Source: an uncultured Methylococcaceae bacterium
GTDB taxonomy: Bacteria; Pseudomonadota; Gammaproteobacteria; Methylococcales; Methylomonadaceae
DNA: 64,000 nt
Reading direction: 5' to 3'
Assembly: GCA_913056195.1 (NCBI GenBank)
Contig: CAJXMF010000003.1
Location: 1 to 64,000 of the forward strand
The notes beneath the pieces were generated by a model. The model was given only the letters and a program-made list of their open reading frames with translations. It made no database searches and was not told where the DNA came from. A program made the translations under genes and the position numbers. This document shows positions 18,478 to 29,783 of the stretch, piece after piece (position 1 is the stretch's first letter; each line of letters starts with the position of its first letter).

Positions 18478-20206
18478 GTTGTTCGAATTGAGGCGCCAGC
18501 ATCGGTTTACCGAAATAATATCCCTGGAACTGCTGGCAGCCTTGTTGAATTAAAAAATCAAAATGTTTTTGGCTCTCAACGCCTTCAGCCAATACGGTGA
18601 TATTCAGGCTTTTTGCCATGGCGATGATAGCCCGGACAATTTTGGCGTCTTTTTCGTTGTCGAGACTATTTTTGACAAAAGATTGATCTATTTTCAGTTT
18701 ATCGGGCTGAAAATCCCTTAAATAGGCCAGACTGGAATAGCCGGTCCCAAAATCATCCAATGTCAGTTGGACCCCCGTCTGTTGTAATTGGTTGAAAATA
18801 TTCAACACATGATCGACATGCTGTACCAGGCAGGATTCGGTCATTTCCAGCTCAAGCGCCCTCGGCTGAATTGCCGATTTGGCGATAATCGCTTCAATCT
18901 CATGCAAAAAATTGGCCCGATAAAATTGCCGTGCCGACACGTTCACCGCTATTTGCTGCAGACCATTTTGAGTGAATAGCCCACACGCCTCCCATTGCTT
19001 TATTTGCCGGCACACGGTTTCCAGAATCCATTTCCCGATCTCGGCAATCAGGCCACATTCTTCTGCAATAGGTACAAACAGCTCGGGTGAAACCCGGCCA
19101 AAAACAGACGATGGCCAGCGAATCAGGGCTTCCGCGGCAAACAGACGGCCATCAGCATCAAACTGTGGCTGGTAATACATCTGGAATTCATGCTGTTTTA
19201 TCGCGTCTTTCAAGCCATTTTCAATGCTAAAGCGCCGAATTCTTTGCGTCATCAGCTCAGGATGAAAACCTTTGATCTGCCGTCCGCCTTCTTTTTTGGC
19301 CACTTTCAAGGCGATATTGGCATGTTTTAATACATCATCTTTATCGGTATCCGCCATCGGAAACAGGCAATAACCCATACTCACTGAAATATTGATCACC
19401 TGGTCGGCGATGCGCAGGGGCTTTTTCAGGCTGCCCATCAATCGAAAAAGCAAAAGCTGCAATTTATGCCGGGCTTCGTCTTCGCGGGTTCCGAGGTCAG
19501 TGAATAATACGCTGAATTCATCACTGCTCAAGTGCGCGGCAAAAAATGAGCCTAAGTCGAGCTGGCTGATACGCTCGCCAATAGCTTTAATGAGTTGATC
19601 AGCCATTTCGTGCCCCAAGGTATCATTGATCAATTGAAAGCGATCGAGATCCAGCAATACCACGGCCAGAATATGGCCTTCTTTTTCAGCCTGCTCACAG
19701 GCGTGTTGTAACGTTTCCTGAAAACCGGCACGATTGGCCAGCCCCGTTAAGTCATCATAAAAAGCCAGGGGATAAATGCGGTCTTGCGACTGTTTTTCTT
19801 CTACACGCCGTGTCTGACTCGCTTTTAAAATAAAACGGATATGCTGTGCTGACAGAACCCCGTTTATCGGCTTACAGATAAAATCAGTCGCCCCAAGCTG
19901 GTAAGCCTGATCAAGCCCCTTGACATCATTGACACCGATCATCATAACGACAGGAATATATGCAGTGAGCGGGTTTTGTCGGATATGATGACACACGGCC
20001 AGGCCATCCATGTCCTGAAGCGCGATGTCCAGTACAATCAAATCAACGGTCGTGTCTTTTAAAAGTGTCAGAGCCGCCTCGCCATTATCACAGGCGAGAC
20101 ACTGAAATTCTGCAACCGACTTCAATGCCTCATCGATTATCAAGTGTGTCGTCGGGTCATTATCGACAATCAATATTTTCGGCACCTTAGTGAATACAGC
20201 ATCCAT
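18449..20206 (-). CDS. Response regulator with GGDEF (degenerate SSDEF) and EAL domains
   Basis: REC ILIVDNDPTTHLIIDEAL...VLDIALQDMDG; GGDEF signature replaced by SSDEF; EAL AEALIRWP and DDFGTGYSSLAYL. Confidence 0.92.
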   Translation of the reverse strand: MDAVFTKVPKILIVDNDPTTHLIIDEALKSVAEFQCLACDNGEAALTLLKDTTVDLIVLDIALQDMDGLAVCHHIRQNPLTAYIPVVMMIGVNDVKGLDQAYQLGATDFICKPINGVLSAQHIRFILKASQTRRVEEKQSQDRIYPLAFYDDLTGLANRAGFQETLQHACEQAEKEGHILAVVLLDLDRFQLINDTLGHEMADQLIKAIGERISQLDLGSFFAAHLSSDEFSVLFTDLGTREDEARHKLQLLLFRLMGSLKKPLRIADQVINISVSMGYCLFPMADTDKDDVLKHANIALKVAKKEGGRQIKGFHPELMTQRIRRFSIENGLKDAIKQHEFQMYYQPQFDADGRLFAAEALIRWPSSVFGRVSPELFVPIAEECGLIAEIGKWILETVCRQIKQWEACGLFTQNGLQQIAVNVSARQFYRANFLHEIEAIIAKSAIQPRALELEMTESCLVQHVDHVLNIFNQLQQTGVQLTLDDFGTGYSSLAYLRDFQPDKLKIDQSFVKNSLDNEKDAKIVRAIIAMAKSLNITVLAEGVESQKHFDFLIQQGCQQFQGYYFGKPMLAPQFEQLILAASSER

Positions 20207-20302
20207 TTTTATCTATTTCCTAACTCATGTTATGCGGTTTGATATTTTTTCACGCCATGTTGGGTCACAGCAAATATTTTTAATGCTTGAGGGTGTTGGT
20301 TT

Positions 20303-20378
20303 GCTCGTGACTAAAGTCGCTCCTGCAGAGTTCGAGGTAGCTTGAGCGTTGTAGGAACGGCTTTAACCGCGATTACAG
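20303..20378. repeat. Inverted pair of REP-like elements (GTAGGARCGRCTTTARYCRCGA family)
   Basis: 20303-20328 reverse-complements to CTGCAGGAGCGACTTTAGTCACGAGC; 20350-20378 is TGTAGGAACGGCTTTAACCGCGATTACAG. Confidence 0.65.
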
Positions 20379-20398
20379 ATTGTAAGAGTTTTTTATCG

Positions 20399-20500
20399 TG
20401 CTCCCAAATTCTGTGGAAACACATGCCGTTACAGGACAAATAAAACGACCGGAGCAGAGCGTCTAAACCAGGCGTTCCCAAACAGAGTTGAGGAACGAGA
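20399..20500. repeat. Degenerate second copy of the 10703-type inverted doublet
   Basis: GCTCCCAAATTCTGTGGAAACACATG ... right half reverse-complements to TCTCGTTCCTCAACTCTGTTTGGGAACGCCTGGTTTAGACGCTCTGCTCC, matching 10704-10751. Confidence 0.65.
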
Positions 20501-20514
20501 AAAGCATAATCGCT

Positions 20515-20988
20515 CTATTTCAACGCCGCACCCTCAAAGCCCAGCTGCCGCCAGCCTTCATAGAGGACGATAGCGACGGTATTAGACAGATTAAGGCTGC
20601 GACTTTGGGCTTTCATAGGCAAATACAGTATCTGCCCGGCTTCAAGTTGGGCTAAAAAACTATCAGGTAAGCCTCGGGTTTCAGGACCAAAGATAAAGGC
20701 ATCACCACTTTCAAATTCGGCTTGACTGTAAGCCGTCCGCCCTTTTGTACTTAAGGCAAACAACCGGTTTGGCGCGTTTTTTTTCAGGTAATCATCCAGT
20801 GAGGCATATTGATGAATATTGACCCATTCATGATAATCCAGCCCTGCCCGCCGCAGACGTTTATCATCCAGCACAAAACCTAAAGGGTGTATCAAATGCA
20901 GCTGTGCGCCGGTATTGGCGCACAGTCGGATGATATTACCGGTATTGGCCGGAATTTCCGGTTGATATAAAACAATATTGATCATCAA
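20515..20988 (-). CDS. trmL: tRNA (cytidine(34)-2'-O)-methyltransferase
   Basis: [59 protein letters not shown]. Confidence 0.96.
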   Translation of the reverse strand: MMINIVLYQPEIPANTGNIIRLCANTGAQLHLIHPLGFVLDDKRLRRAGLDYHEWVNIHQYASLDDYLKKNAPNRLFALSTKGRTAYSQAEFESGDAFIFGPETRGLPDSFLAQLEAGQILYLPMKAQSRSLNLSNTVAIVLYEGWRQLGFEGAALK

Positions 20989-23495
20989 GACGAGACGTTT
21001 ATCGCGTCCAGCTTCCAGATCTCGTTATTGTATTCACTGATGGTGCGGTCGGTCGAGAATTTACCGCTGCTGGCGGTATTTAAAATACTCATTCTGGCCC
21101 AATCATCCTGATTCAGGAAAGCCTGCTCAACCCTGCGCTGGGCATCGATAAAGCTACGAAAATCAGCAATGGTCATCCATGGATCACTCGGACTTTTAAC
21201 GGACGCGATGATGTCGTCGAAAATGCCCGGCTCAAACTGATTGAAGTGACCGCATTCGAGCAACTGCATGACGGCCTGCAAATCTTCATCCTGGTCGATA
21301 TAACTTTGCGGATTATAGTGACCGCGCAGCGCTTCGACTTCTTCTTCAGTCAGTCCAAACAAGAAGAAATTTTCATCACCGGCTTCTTCCCGGATTTCAA
21401 TATTGGCACCATCGAGTGTGCCAATCGTAAGCGCACCATTCATCATGAATTTCATATTCCCGGTGCCGGAGGCTTCTTTACCTGCCGTTGAAATCTGTTC
21501 TGATAAATCGGCAGCCGGGCAGATTTTTTCCATGGCGGACACGCGATAATTACGCATAAATACCAATTGCAGCTTGTCACCAACATCAGGATCAGTATTA
21601 ATAACATCGGCGACATTATTGATCAGCTTGATGATTTTTTTAGCCATGGCATAACCCGGCGCCGCTTTCCCGCCAATCAACACGCAGCGATTGACCCAGT
21701 TTTGGGTATCGCCGTTTTTGATACGGTTATACAAATGAATGACATGCAATACATTCAACAGCTGCCGTTTGTATTCATGTATGCGTTTCACCTGAATATC
21801 AAACAGGGCATCGGTATTTAATGCCACGCCCTGCTCTTGCAGCGTATATTCAGCCAGACGCTGCTTGTTGGCCTGTTTTATTTCCCGCCAGCGTTTACGA
21901 AATTTGGCATCCTTGGCGTAAGGTTTAAGCCTGGCTAATTGTGATAAATCGGTAATCCATTGCTCGCCTATATTTTTACTGATCAATGTAGCCAGATTCG
22001 GATTACAGCCGGCCAACCAGCGGCGTGGCGTCACGCCATTGGTTTTGTTATTGAATTTTTCCGGCCACAGTTCATAAAAGTCCTTAAACAAACCTTCTTT
22101 CAATAATTTTGAATGCAGTTCGGCCACCCCATTCACGGAGAAACTGCCAACGATGGCCAGAAAAGCCATCCGCACTTGCTTATCGTGGCCTTCTTCGATA
22201 ATCGACATGCGTCGCATACGATCAAAGTCACCCGGCCATTTTTCCGAAACCTGGGCCATAAAACGGGCATTGATTTCGAAAATAATTTCCATCAGTCGCG
22301 GCAACATATGCTGCATCAGCCCGACCGACCATTTTTCCAGTGCTTCCGGCAACAAGGTATGATTGGTATAGGCCATGGTCTGGCGGGTAATATCCCAGGC
22401 TTTATCCCATTCCAGTTGATAGTCATCAATCAACAAGCGCATCAACTCGGCAACAGAAATACTCGGGTGAGTATCATTCAGTTGAAAACAATTTTTCTCT
22501 GCAAAGCGGGAAAAGTCGGCGCCATGCCGACCCACCCAATTTGCAATAACATCCTGCAAACTCGCCGATGCCAATAAATATTGCTGTTGCAAGCGTAAAA
22601 CCTTACCGTTTTCATTGGCATCGTTCGGATATAGCACCATGGTAATATTTTCGGCATTGTTCTTTTTGGCCACGGCCTCGGCATATTCGCCCGCATTGAA
22701 TTCATCCAGATCAAATTCGTCGGTGGCCGTCGCCTTCCATAAGCGTAAAGTATTGACGGTACCGTTTTTAAAACCCGGAACCGGCATATCAAACGGCACG
22801 GCCAGAATATCATGTGAGTTGATCCAGCGCGTCCGGGTTGTGCCGTGCTCATCGACATAGCTTTCGGTATGTCCCCAGAATTTTATCCGCTGGGTATATT
22901 CCGGCCGTTCCAGCTCCCAGACATTACCATTTTTCAGCCAATGATCCGGCTCTTCCACCTGATAGCCATTTTCAATAAGCTGCTTGAACATGCCATATTC
23001 ATAACGCAAACCATAGCCGACAACAGGCAACTCCAGCGTTGCGCAGCTGTCGATAAAGCAGGCGGCCAAACGCCCTAAACCGCCATTACCCAAACCGGCA
23101 TCGGGTTCAGTATCTTCCAGTTCTTCAATATCCAGTCCCAGTTCATACAGCGCTTTGCTCAACGGATCTTCAACGCCGAGATTTAACATGGCATTACTCA
23201 TCGACCGGCCAATTAAAAATTCCATCGATAAATAATAGGCTTTTTTACAGTCGTTTTTACGATACGTGTTATATGTTGTCTTCCAGCGTTCAATCAAGCG
23301 ATCACTCAAACTGAGTGACGATGCGGTATAGGCATAATAGGGGGAGCGACACAGTTCATCTCGCCCCAGCCGATGTAAATAATAATGCTTGAAGTCTTGC
23401 TGGAAACTCTTTTTATCCATTCCCAGTTTCGCTATTTTGGTAATAGCGGGTTTAGGGTGACTTTTTTTAAACCGATTATTGGGCATGATGACCAC
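20985..23495 (-). CDS. glgP: Glycogen/maltodextrin phosphorylase
   Basis: [68 protein letters not shown]. Confidence 0.97.
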   Translation of the reverse strand: MVIMPNNRFKKSHPKPAITKIAKLGMDKKSFQQDFKHYYLHRLGRDELCRSPYYAYTASSLSLSDRLIERWKTTYNTYRKNDCKKAYYLSMEFLIGRSMSNAMLNLGVEDPLSKALYELGLDIEELEDTEPDAGLGNGGLGRLAACFIDSCATLELPVVGYGLRYEYGMFKQLIENGYQVEEPDHWLKNGNVWELERPEYTQRIKFWGHTESYVDEHGTTRTRWINSHDILAVPFDMPVPGFKNGTVNTLRLWKATATDEFDLDEFNAGEYAEAVAKKNNAENITMVLYPNDANENGKVLRLQQQYLLASASLQDVIANWVGRHGADFSRFAEKNCFQLNDTHPSISVAELMRLLIDDYQLEWDKAWDITRQTMAYTNHTLLPEALEKWSVGLMQHMLPRLMEIIFEINARFMAQVSEKWPGDFDRMRRMSIIEEGHDKQVRMAFLAIVGSFSVNGVAELHSKLLKEGLFKDFYELWPEKFNNKTNGVTPRRWLAGCNPNLATLISKNIGEQWITDLSQLARLKPYAKDAKFRKRWREIKQANKQRLAEYTLQEQGVALNTDALFDIQVKRIHEYKRQLLNVLHVIHLYNRIKNGDTQNWVNRCVLIGGKAAPGYAMAKKIIKLINNVADVINTDPDVGDKLQLVFMRNYRVSAMEKICPAADLSEQISTAGKEASGTGNMKFMMNGALTIGTLDGANIEIREEAGDENFFLFGLTEEEVEALRGHYNPQSYIDQDEDLQAVMQLLECGHFNQFEPGIFDDIIASVKSPSDPWMTIADFRSFIDAQRRVEQAFLNQDDWARMSILNTASSGKFSTDRTISEYNNEIWKLDAINVSS

Positions 23496-23538
23496 CTTGA
23501 GAAGTTTAATGAACTAACGCTCTGCACATAACAATGTG

Positions 23539-23685
23539 GGAATGGGTTGCAGGGGGCATTTCCCCCTGCTGATAAATCAGCAGCAAAACACCAAGGACTG
23601 CATCCCATTTCCTAATAAAGACTGAGGATGAAATAAATCCTACGCTAGTTTCGGGGATTATAAAATCCTCAGCCCTCAGCTTATT
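23539..23685 (-). other. Multi-hairpin intergenic region (candidate structured RNA or repeat element) upstream of glgP
   Basis: Outer stem 23539-23552/23598-23612 enclosing GGGGG-CATTT-CCCCC and CTGCTGAT-AA-ATCAGCAG hairpins, next to a second stem 23622-23629/23665-23672. Confidence 0.5.
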
Positions 23686-23732
23686 GCAGCCCTGTTTTTT
23701 GTTTCAAACAGAATTTCTAAAGAAAGCCGCGA

Positions 23733-26495
23733 TTATTTTAATTTACCGTGACACTGTTTATATTTTTTACCGGAACCGCATGGGCATGGTTCATTACGGC
23801 CAACCTTGCGTCCATCGCGAACGAAAGGCTGCTGTTCCGGTCGCTGTTCCGTCTCATCGGAAGGTTCAGGCGCAAATGCAGCAGCAGCCTGCTGTTCCGG
23901 ATCCAGCACAGGATTCGCCTCGGCATGCTCATAATGCAATTCAGGCGTGGCCTGACGTTGCTCATCGATTATCTCGACGTCCTCTTCCTGATTAACCTGA
24001 ACCTTGGCCAAAATACTGATGACTTCATATTTAATATGGTCGAGCAGGCTGGCAAACATTTCAAAGGATTCGCGCTTGTATTCCTGCTTTGGATCTTTTT
24101 GTGCATAGCCCCGAAAATGAATCCCCTGCCTCAGTTGATCCATCGCCGCCAAATGCTCCTTCCAGCTATTATCGAGAACCTGCAACATCACCGATTTTTC
24201 AAAGTGACGGAACACATCGGCGCCAATTTTCTCTTCTTTCTCCTTGCTGGCCCGCTCCATTTTGTCGATGATCAACTTACGCAGCCCTTCTTCATTCAAA
24301 GCGTGATCTTCATCCAGCATTTTCCGGATCGGCAGATCCAGCAGGAATTCATCCCGTAAATGTTCTTCAAGGCCTGCAATATCCCATTGTTCTTCCATGG
24401 TATTGGGCGGAATATATTGTGTAATGACACTGTTGACGACATCGGCACGAATCTCACTGATCATGTCGCTGATATCTTCGGCCGCCATCAGTTCATTGCG
24501 GCGGGCATAAATCACTTTACGCTGATCATTAGCGACATCATCATAGGCCAGAACTTCTTTACGCATATCGAAGTTACGTCCTTCCACCTTGCGCTGAGCA
24601 TTTTCGATAGACCGCGTTACCCAGGGGTGTTCGATCGCCTCACCTTCTTCCATACCCAAACGTTTCATCAAGGCGGCAACCCGATCGGAAGCGAAAATCC
24701 GCATCAGATCATCTTCCAGCGACAAATAGAAACGTGTCGAGCCAGGATCGCCCTGACGTCCTGAACGACCACGCAATTGATTATCAATACGACGCGATTC
24801 ATGCCGCTCTGAACCGATAACATGCAAGCCACCACTGTCCAGCACTTTTTGATGCTTTTCTTCCCAGGCGGCTTTCACCTTCTCTTTTTCGGCCTCACTG
24901 GCATCGTCACCCAGGGCTTTCAGTTCGGCATCCGGATTCCCACCCAGTACGATATCGGTACCACGACCGGCCATATTGGTCGCAATGGTCACCGCCCCCG
25001 GCATACCGGCCATTTCGATAATATGCGCTTCCCGCTCGTGCTGTTTGGCATTCAATACTTCATGTTTAATGCCTTTTTTAGTCAACAGCCCTGACAATAG
25101 TTCGGAGTTTTCAATAGAGGTCGTGCCCACCAGCACCGGCTGTCCGCGTTTAACACAGTCTTCAATATCGGCGACGATGGCATTGTATTTTTCCTTCGCG
25201 GTCAAATAGACGACATCGCCTCTATCATCACGAATCATCGGCCTGTGAGTTGGAATCACAACCACTTCCAGCCCGTAAATATTATTTAATTCAAAGGCTT
25301 CTGTATCGGCGGTACCGGTCATCCCGGAGAGTTTTTCATACAGCCTGAAATAATTCTGGAAGGTAATGGAGGCCAGGGTTTGATTTTCGTTCTGGATGGT
25401 CACCCCTTCTTTCGCTTCAATCGCCTGATGCAGGCCTTCTGACCAGCGCCGCCCGCTCATCAAGCGGCCGGTAAACTCATCGACAATCATCACCTGATCA
25501 TTGGCCACGACATAATCGACATCACGCTGAAACAAAACATGCGCCCGTAACGAGGCATTCAGATAATGCATCAATCGAATATTGGCCGTGTCATATAAAC
25601 TGCCGCCTTCTTCCATCAAGCCATGTTCAACCATCAATTTCTCGACTTTTTCATGCCCGGCTTCGGTCAAATGTACTTGTTTGGTTTTTTCATCAACCAG
25701 ATAATCCCCCGGCATTTTGTCCTGGTCTTCAGGATTATCGGCTTTTTTCTGCTCGGTCAAGTGCGGAATAATGGCATTGGTTTTCAGATAAATCTCAGTG
25801 CTTTCTTCTGTAGGCCCTGAAATAATCAACGGCGTTCTGGCTTCATCGATCAGGATGGAGTCAACCTCATCGACAATGGCGAAAGAGAGTTCACGCTGTA
25901 CTTTTTGGTCCAGGCTGAAGGCCATGTTATCGCGCAGATAATCGAACCCGAATTCGTTATTGGTACCATAGGTAATGTCGGCCGCATAGCCGGCTTGTCT
26001 TTCGGCATGATCCAGATCGCTGATGATAACCCCCGTCGTCAAGCCCAGAAAACCATACAGTTTCCCCATCCATTCGGCATCACGCTGTGCCAGATAATCG
26101 TTTACCGTGACGACATGCACACCGCGTCCGGTCAACGCATTTAAATAAGCCGCCAGCGTTGCCATCAGGGTTTTACCTTCCCCGGTTTTCATTTCGGCAA
26201 TTTTGCCGTCATGCAACACCATACCGCCAATCAGCTGCACATCGAAATGACGCATACCAAAAACCCTGACCGACGCCTCTCTGACGGCAGCAAACGCTTC
26301 GGGCAAAATATCGTCCAGTGTTTCACCTTGCTGCAAGCGTGATTTAAACGCTTCTGTTTTCGCTTTTAAGGCGTCATCGGATAATGCTTGAAATTCAGGC
26401 TCAAGGGCATTAATCTTTTTGACAATCTTCTGTTTTTTCTTAATCAGCCTATCATTTCGGCTTCCAACAACAACTTTAACCAGCTTTTTCAGCAT
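23733..26495 (-). CDS. secA: Preprotein translocase ATPase SecA
   Basis: Start likely at 26495 ([16 protein letters not shown]) rather than 26531; [27 protein letters not shown]-terminal [18 protein letters not shown]. Confidence 0.98.
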   Translation of the reverse strand: MLKKLVKVVVGSRNDRLIKKKQKIVKKINALEPEFQALSDDALKAKTEAFKSRLQQGETLDDILPEAFAAVREASVRVFGMRHFDVQLIGGMVLHDGKIAEMKTGEGKTLMATLAAYLNALTGRGVHVVTVNDYLAQRDAEWMGKLYGFLGLTTGVIISDLDHAERQAGYAADITYGTNNEFGFDYLRDNMAFSLDQKVQRELSFAIVDEVDSILIDEARTPLIISGPTEESTEIYLKTNAIIPHLTEQKKADNPEDQDKMPGDYLVDEKTKQVHLTEAGHEKVEKLMVEHGLMEEGGSLYDTANIRLMHYLNASLRAHVLFQRDVDYVVANDQVMIVDEFTGRLMSGRRWSEGLHQAIEAKEGVTIQNENQTLASITFQNYFRLYEKLSGMTGTADTEAFELNNIYGLEVVVIPTHRPMIRDDRGDVVYLTAKEKYNAIVADIEDCVKRGQPVLVGTTSIENSELLSGLLTKKGIKHEVLNAKQHEREAHIIEMAGMPGAVTIATNMAGRGTDIVLGGNPDAELKALGDDASEAEKEKVKAAWEEKHQKVLDSGGLHVIGSERHESRRIDNQLRGRSGRQGDPGSTRFYLSLEDDLMRIFASDRVAALMKRLGMEEGEAIEHPWVTRSIENAQRKVEGRNFDMRKEVLAYDDVANDQRKVIYARRNELMAAEDISDMISEIRADVVNSVITQYIPPNTMEEQWDIAGLEEHLRDEFLLDLPIRKMLDEDHALNEEGLRKLIIDKMERASKEKEEKIGADVFRHFEKSVMLQVLDNSWKEHLAAMDQLRQGIHFRGYAQKDPKQEYKRESFEMFASLLDHIKYEVISILAKVQVNQEEDVEIIDEQRQATPELHYEHAEANPVLDPEQQAAAAFAPEPSDETEQRPEQQPFVRDGRKVGRNEPCPCGSGKKYKQCHGKLK

Positions 26496-26619
26496 GCTTT
26501 TTTCCGGTAAATATTTACGAACGAGGTTCAAAAAATGCGATGATTATAGCCTGTATTAAGGTATTGTTTCCAGATATACTTCAAGCGCGAATTAAATTGA
26601 ATCGACAACCCGGATCAAA

Positions 26620-26904
26620 ATGTCGGAAAAAACACAGCATTGCGTGAAAATCATTGTCTCAGGCACGGTTCAAGGCGTTTATTTCAGAGCCTTTAGCCAA
26701 AAGCAAGCACTAAAACGCGGTATAACCGGTTATGCTAAAAACCTGCCAGATGGTAACGTCGAAATTGTGGCCTGCGGCACAGAGTCGGCATGCCAGCAAC
26801 TCATCGCCTGGTGTCATAAAGGCCCGTTACTGGCAAAAGTCAGCGCGGTCGAGGTTCACCCCTTCCCTGACTGCGCTTGTTTTTCTGATTTTAGTATTCG
26901 CTAA
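26620..26904 (+). CDS. acyP: Acylphosphatase
   Basis: IVSGTVQGVYFRAFSQKQALKRGITGYAKNLPDGNVEIVACG. Confidence 0.96.
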   Translation: MSEKTQHCVKIIVSGTVQGVYFRAFSQKQALKRGITGYAKNLPDGNVEIVACGTESACQQLIAWCHKGPLLAKVSAVEVHPFPDCACFSDFSIR

Positions 26905-26940
26905 TGCCGAAAAAAGCCTTCAATACGGCTTTTTTCGGCA
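26905..26940 (+). terminator. Strong stem-loop terminator after acyP
   Basis: TGCCGAAAAAAGCC-TTCAATAC-GGCTTTTTTCGGCA, 14-bp perfect stem. Confidence 0.85.
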
Positions 26941-27075
26941 ATGCCTGCAAAAACAAAGACACATCAGCTAACCCACACCTTATACCTAACAGACTGTATC
27001 ATAAGGCCTTTTAACCAAAAAAAAATAACTGAACAACTTTTTTTTGGCATTAACGCATAAAATATTTCTTTTTAA

Positions 27076-27103
27076 GTGACAGATGCAACGGTCTCTGTAT
27101 AAT
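27076..27103 (+). promoter_or_regulatory. Putative sigma70 promoter of the cold-shock gene
   Basis: GTGACA - 16 bp - TATAAT (27098-27103); implies a 5' UTR of about 130 nt. Confidence 0.5.
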
Positions 27104-27238
27104 GGATGGCGATATTGCACGGTAAGTCGCGTTACACCTGAGTATTTATCATACTCATCTTTTCCTTCCTACCCGCCGTATTGAACTTCATGTACACCGC
27201 CAGCGAAAGCCGGCACTTATTTATAGTAAGAGAGAATT

Positions 27239-27448
27239 ATGTCAGATTTAGTTGAAGGCACCGTTAAATGGTTTAACGATGAAAAAGGTTTCGGTTTCAT
27301 TGAACAAGAAGGCTCAAAAGATGTATTCGTACATTTCAGCGCCATCAATGGTCAAGGCCGTAAAACATTGGCCGAAGGCCAACGCGTTACCATGGAAGTC
27401 ACCATGGGCCAAAAAGGACCACAGGCAGAAAACGTCACTGCACTGTAA
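27239..27448 (+). CDS. Cold-shock domain protein (CspA family)
   Basis: [30 protein letters not shown]. Confidence 0.98.
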   Translation: MSDLVEGTVKWFNDEKGFGFIEQEGSKDVFVHFSAINGQGRKTLAEGQRVTMEVTMGQKGPQAENVTAL

Positions 27449-27460
27449 GAATACAGTACC

Positions 27461-27484
27461 GGCAGTCAACTTCGGTTGACTGCC
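27461..27484. terminator. UUCG-loop hairpin between convergent csp and rimO
   Basis: GGCAGTCAAC-TTCG-GTTGACTGCC, 10-bp perfect stem; no strong U tract. Confidence 0.65.
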
Positions 27485-27498
27485 ACCATTACTCCCCG

Positions 27499-28812
27499 CT
27501 ATACCAGTTTTGCCCACTGATCATATTCGTCGGCTTCTTCAATTTCCACTGTTACCCAATCACCAACCTTTAAATGGCTCGCGCCATCGATAAAAACCTG
27601 ACCATCAATCTCAGGGGCATCCGCCTTGCTACGCGCAACGGCACCTTCTTCAACTACTTCATCGACCAAAACTGTTTCGATACGACCAATCTTCTGCCGT
27701 AACCGCGCATGACTGATGTTAGCCTGATGCGCCATAAAGCGCTCCAAGCGTTCTTGCTTAACGGCCTCAGCAACGACACCGGGCAACGCATTCGCTGTAG
27801 CGCCTTTAACCGGCGAATACGCAAAGCAACCGACCCTGTCTAGCTGTGCGTCATCTAAAAATTGCAGCAGCTGCTCAAATTCCTGCTCGGTTTCGCCGGG
27901 AAAACCCACAATAAATGTACTGCGCAGCGTGATATCGGGACAACAGTCACGCCATTTTTGAATTCTTTCCAGATTATTTTCGGTCGCCGCCGGTCGTTTC
28001 ATCAATTTCAGAATACGGGGATTGGCATGTTGGAACGGAATATCCAGATACGGCAGAATTTTGCCTTCCGCCATCAATGGAATGACCTCATCCACATGCG
28101 GATACGGGTACACATAATGCATCCTGATCCAGATGCCCAATTCACCCAGCGCATCCGCCAAATCATAAAACCGCGTCCGATATGCTTTATCGCGCCAGTT
28201 TGCCGATTGATATTTCAAGTCCAGGCCGTAAGCGCTGGTATCCTGTGAGACCACCAATAATTCTTTAACGCCCGCTTCCGCCAATGTCTCTGCCTCATGC
28301 ATCACATCGTCCAGCGACCGACTGACTAAATCACCGCGCATCGACGGAATAATGCAAAAGCTGCAACGATGATTACATCCCTCTGAGATTTTCAGATAAG
28401 CATAATGCCTGGGCGTCAGCTTAATGCCTTGCGGCGGAATCAAGTCCGTAAACGGGTTATGTGCCGGCGGTAAATGTTCATGCACCGCATCGACTACCTC
28501 ATCGGTGGCATGCGCACCCGTGATTTTCAATACCTGCGGATGACGCGCCAGAATTTCGTCCTGCCGCGCCCCCAAACAGCCAGTCACAATCACTCTGCCA
28601 TTTTCCGCCAGGGCTTCGCCGATACTATCAAGAGATTCTTCAACCGCCGCATCGATAAAGCCACAGGTATTCACAATGACCAGGTCTGAGGCCTGATAAT
28701 TCGGTGACACACGATAGCCTTCCGTTCTCAGGCGGGTGAGGATTTGCTCGCTATCCACCAGAGCTTTGGGACAGCCTAGACTGATAAAGCCAACACTTGG
28801 GTGTTTACTCAT
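27499..28812 (-). CDS. rimO: Ribosomal protein S12 methylthiotransferase
   Basis: [52 protein letters not shown]. Confidence 0.97.
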   Translation of the reverse strand: MSKHPSVGFISLGCPKALVDSEQILTRLRTEGYRVSPNYQASDLVIVNTCGFIDAAVEESLDSIGEALAENGRVIVTGCLGARQDEILARHPQVLKITGAHATDEVVDAVHEHLPPAHNPFTDLIPPQGIKLTPRHYAYLKISEGCNHRCSFCIIPSMRGDLVSRSLDDVMHEAETLAEAGVKELLVVSQDTSAYGLDLKYQSANWRDKAYRTRFYDLADALGELGIWIRMHYVYPYPHVDEVIPLMAEGKILPYLDIPFQHANPRILKLMKRPAATENNLERIQKWRDCCPDITLRSTFIVGFPGETEQEFEQLLQFLDDAQLDRVGCFAYSPVKGATANALPGVVAEAVKQERLERFMAHQANISHARLRQKIGRIETVLVDEVVEEGAVARSKADAPEIDGQVFIDGASHLKVGDWVTVEIEEADEYDQWAKLV

Positions 28813-28840
28813 AATTTAACTCATTTATATTGAAGGGAGG

Positions 28841-29173
28841 TTACAAGCAGGTTGGAGGCTTGGGCAGGCCGCCGAACTTACAGGCATATTTTAACGGGCC
28901 ATCCGGAAATAATCGCTGTAGATAGCGACTGTTGCCTTTTTCTTCGCCTAAAGCATGACGTATAGCGCGGACAAACATACGGGCGTTAGGTAAATGTTTA
29001 TATGCCTTATAATATTGCTGCATAAACAGGATGATTTCCCAATGCGCTTCAGTCAACGCCACCCCATCCGCCTCGGCCATAGCACAGGCAACGTCTTCAT
29101 CCCAATCCTCCTGGTGACATAAAAACCCCTGATCAGTGGTTTCCAGTATTCTATCGCCTAACATTAATGCCAT
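28841..29173 (-). CDS. DsrC/TusE family sulfur carrier protein
   Basis: HWEIILFMQQYYKAYKHLPNARMFVRAIR, GEEKGNSRYLQRLFPDGPLKYACKFGGLPKPPTCL. Confidence 0.93.
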   Translation of the reverse strand: MALMLGDRILETTDQGFLCHQEDWDEDVACAMAEADGVALTEAHWEIILFMQQYYKAYKHLPNARMFVRAIRHALGEEKGNSRYLQRLFPDGPLKYACKFGGLPKPPTCL

Positions 29174-29457
29174 GTTTTAATCACTGAATACTGTGTGGTC
29201 AATGTAACCCATTGCGGCCTGTCGATAACATCAACATCCGCCAGAAGTTTATCCTTGGAAACGCCAAAAAGGCTGACATCATCACTTAACACATAAACTT
29301 TACAGAGTTGTTGCTGCAAGTGCCGAATTTTTTCCTGCCATTGATTCTCCAGGCACGCCAGCCATACATTGTCGTACATCAACACAATGCCATCACCGCT
29401 GGCAATTCGCTCCAGCACAGCCACATCCAGCGGCGTTTGCATGATCAAATGTAACAT
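29164..29457 (-). CDS. DsrH/TusB family protein
   Basis: Likely start at 29457 (MLHLIMQTPLDVAVLERIASGDGIVLMYDNVWLA); the longer ORF to 29697 overlaps the SMR gene. Confidence 0.8.
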   Translation of the reverse strand: MLHLIMQTPLDVAVLERIASGDGIVLMYDNVWLACLENQWQEKIRHLQQQLCKVYVLSDDVSLFGVSKDKLLADVDVIDRPQWVTLTTQYSVIKTWH

Positions 29458-29462
29458 CGCGC

Positions 29463-29783
29463 TTATTCCGTATGGGCCAATTTCAGGCCGATGATGCCAA
29501 CCACAATCATCACAATAGAGGCTAAACGAATCAGGTCGGTCGATTCCTTGAACAGAAAAATACCCAGAATCGCCACGCCGACTGCACCCATGCCCGTCCA
29601 GACAGCGTAAGCCGTACCAACAGGCAAGGTTTTGATGGCCAACATCAATAAATAAAAGCTGCTGCCTCCCGCCGCCATCGTAACAAGGCTTGGCCACAAT
29701 TTAGTAAAACCTTCATTGTATTTAAGACTCAGCGCAAAAATAATCTCGGCGCAACCGGCGATAAACAAAAACACCCATCCCAT
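29463..29783 (-). CDS. SMR family transporter, SugE/Gdx-like
   Basis: MGWVFLFIAGCAEIIFALSLKYNEGFTKLWPS; KTLPVGTAYAVWTGMGAVGVAILGI. Confidence 0.92.
   Translation of the reverse strand: MGWVFLFIAGCAEIIFALSLKYNEGFTKLWPSLVTMAAGGSSFYLLMLAIKTLPVGTAYAVWTGMGAVGVAILGIFLFKESTDLIRLASIVMIVVGIIGLKLAHTE

Noticed and set aside
23500-23690. Integron attC site (TAACGCTCTGCACATAACA motif near the structured region)
   Set aside because: No matching paired core site (RYYYAAC/GTTRRRY) at the other end and no cassette-like ORF or integrase
23748-24359. 203-aa plus-strand ORF and several other plus-strand ORFs opposite secA, glgP and pepN
   Set aside because: Fully antisense to strongly recognised genes; compositional shadow ORFs
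29458-29697. N-terminal extension of the TusB ORF (29164..29697)
   Set aside because: Overlaps the SMR gene in another frame; canonical TusB begins at 29457 (MLHLIM)
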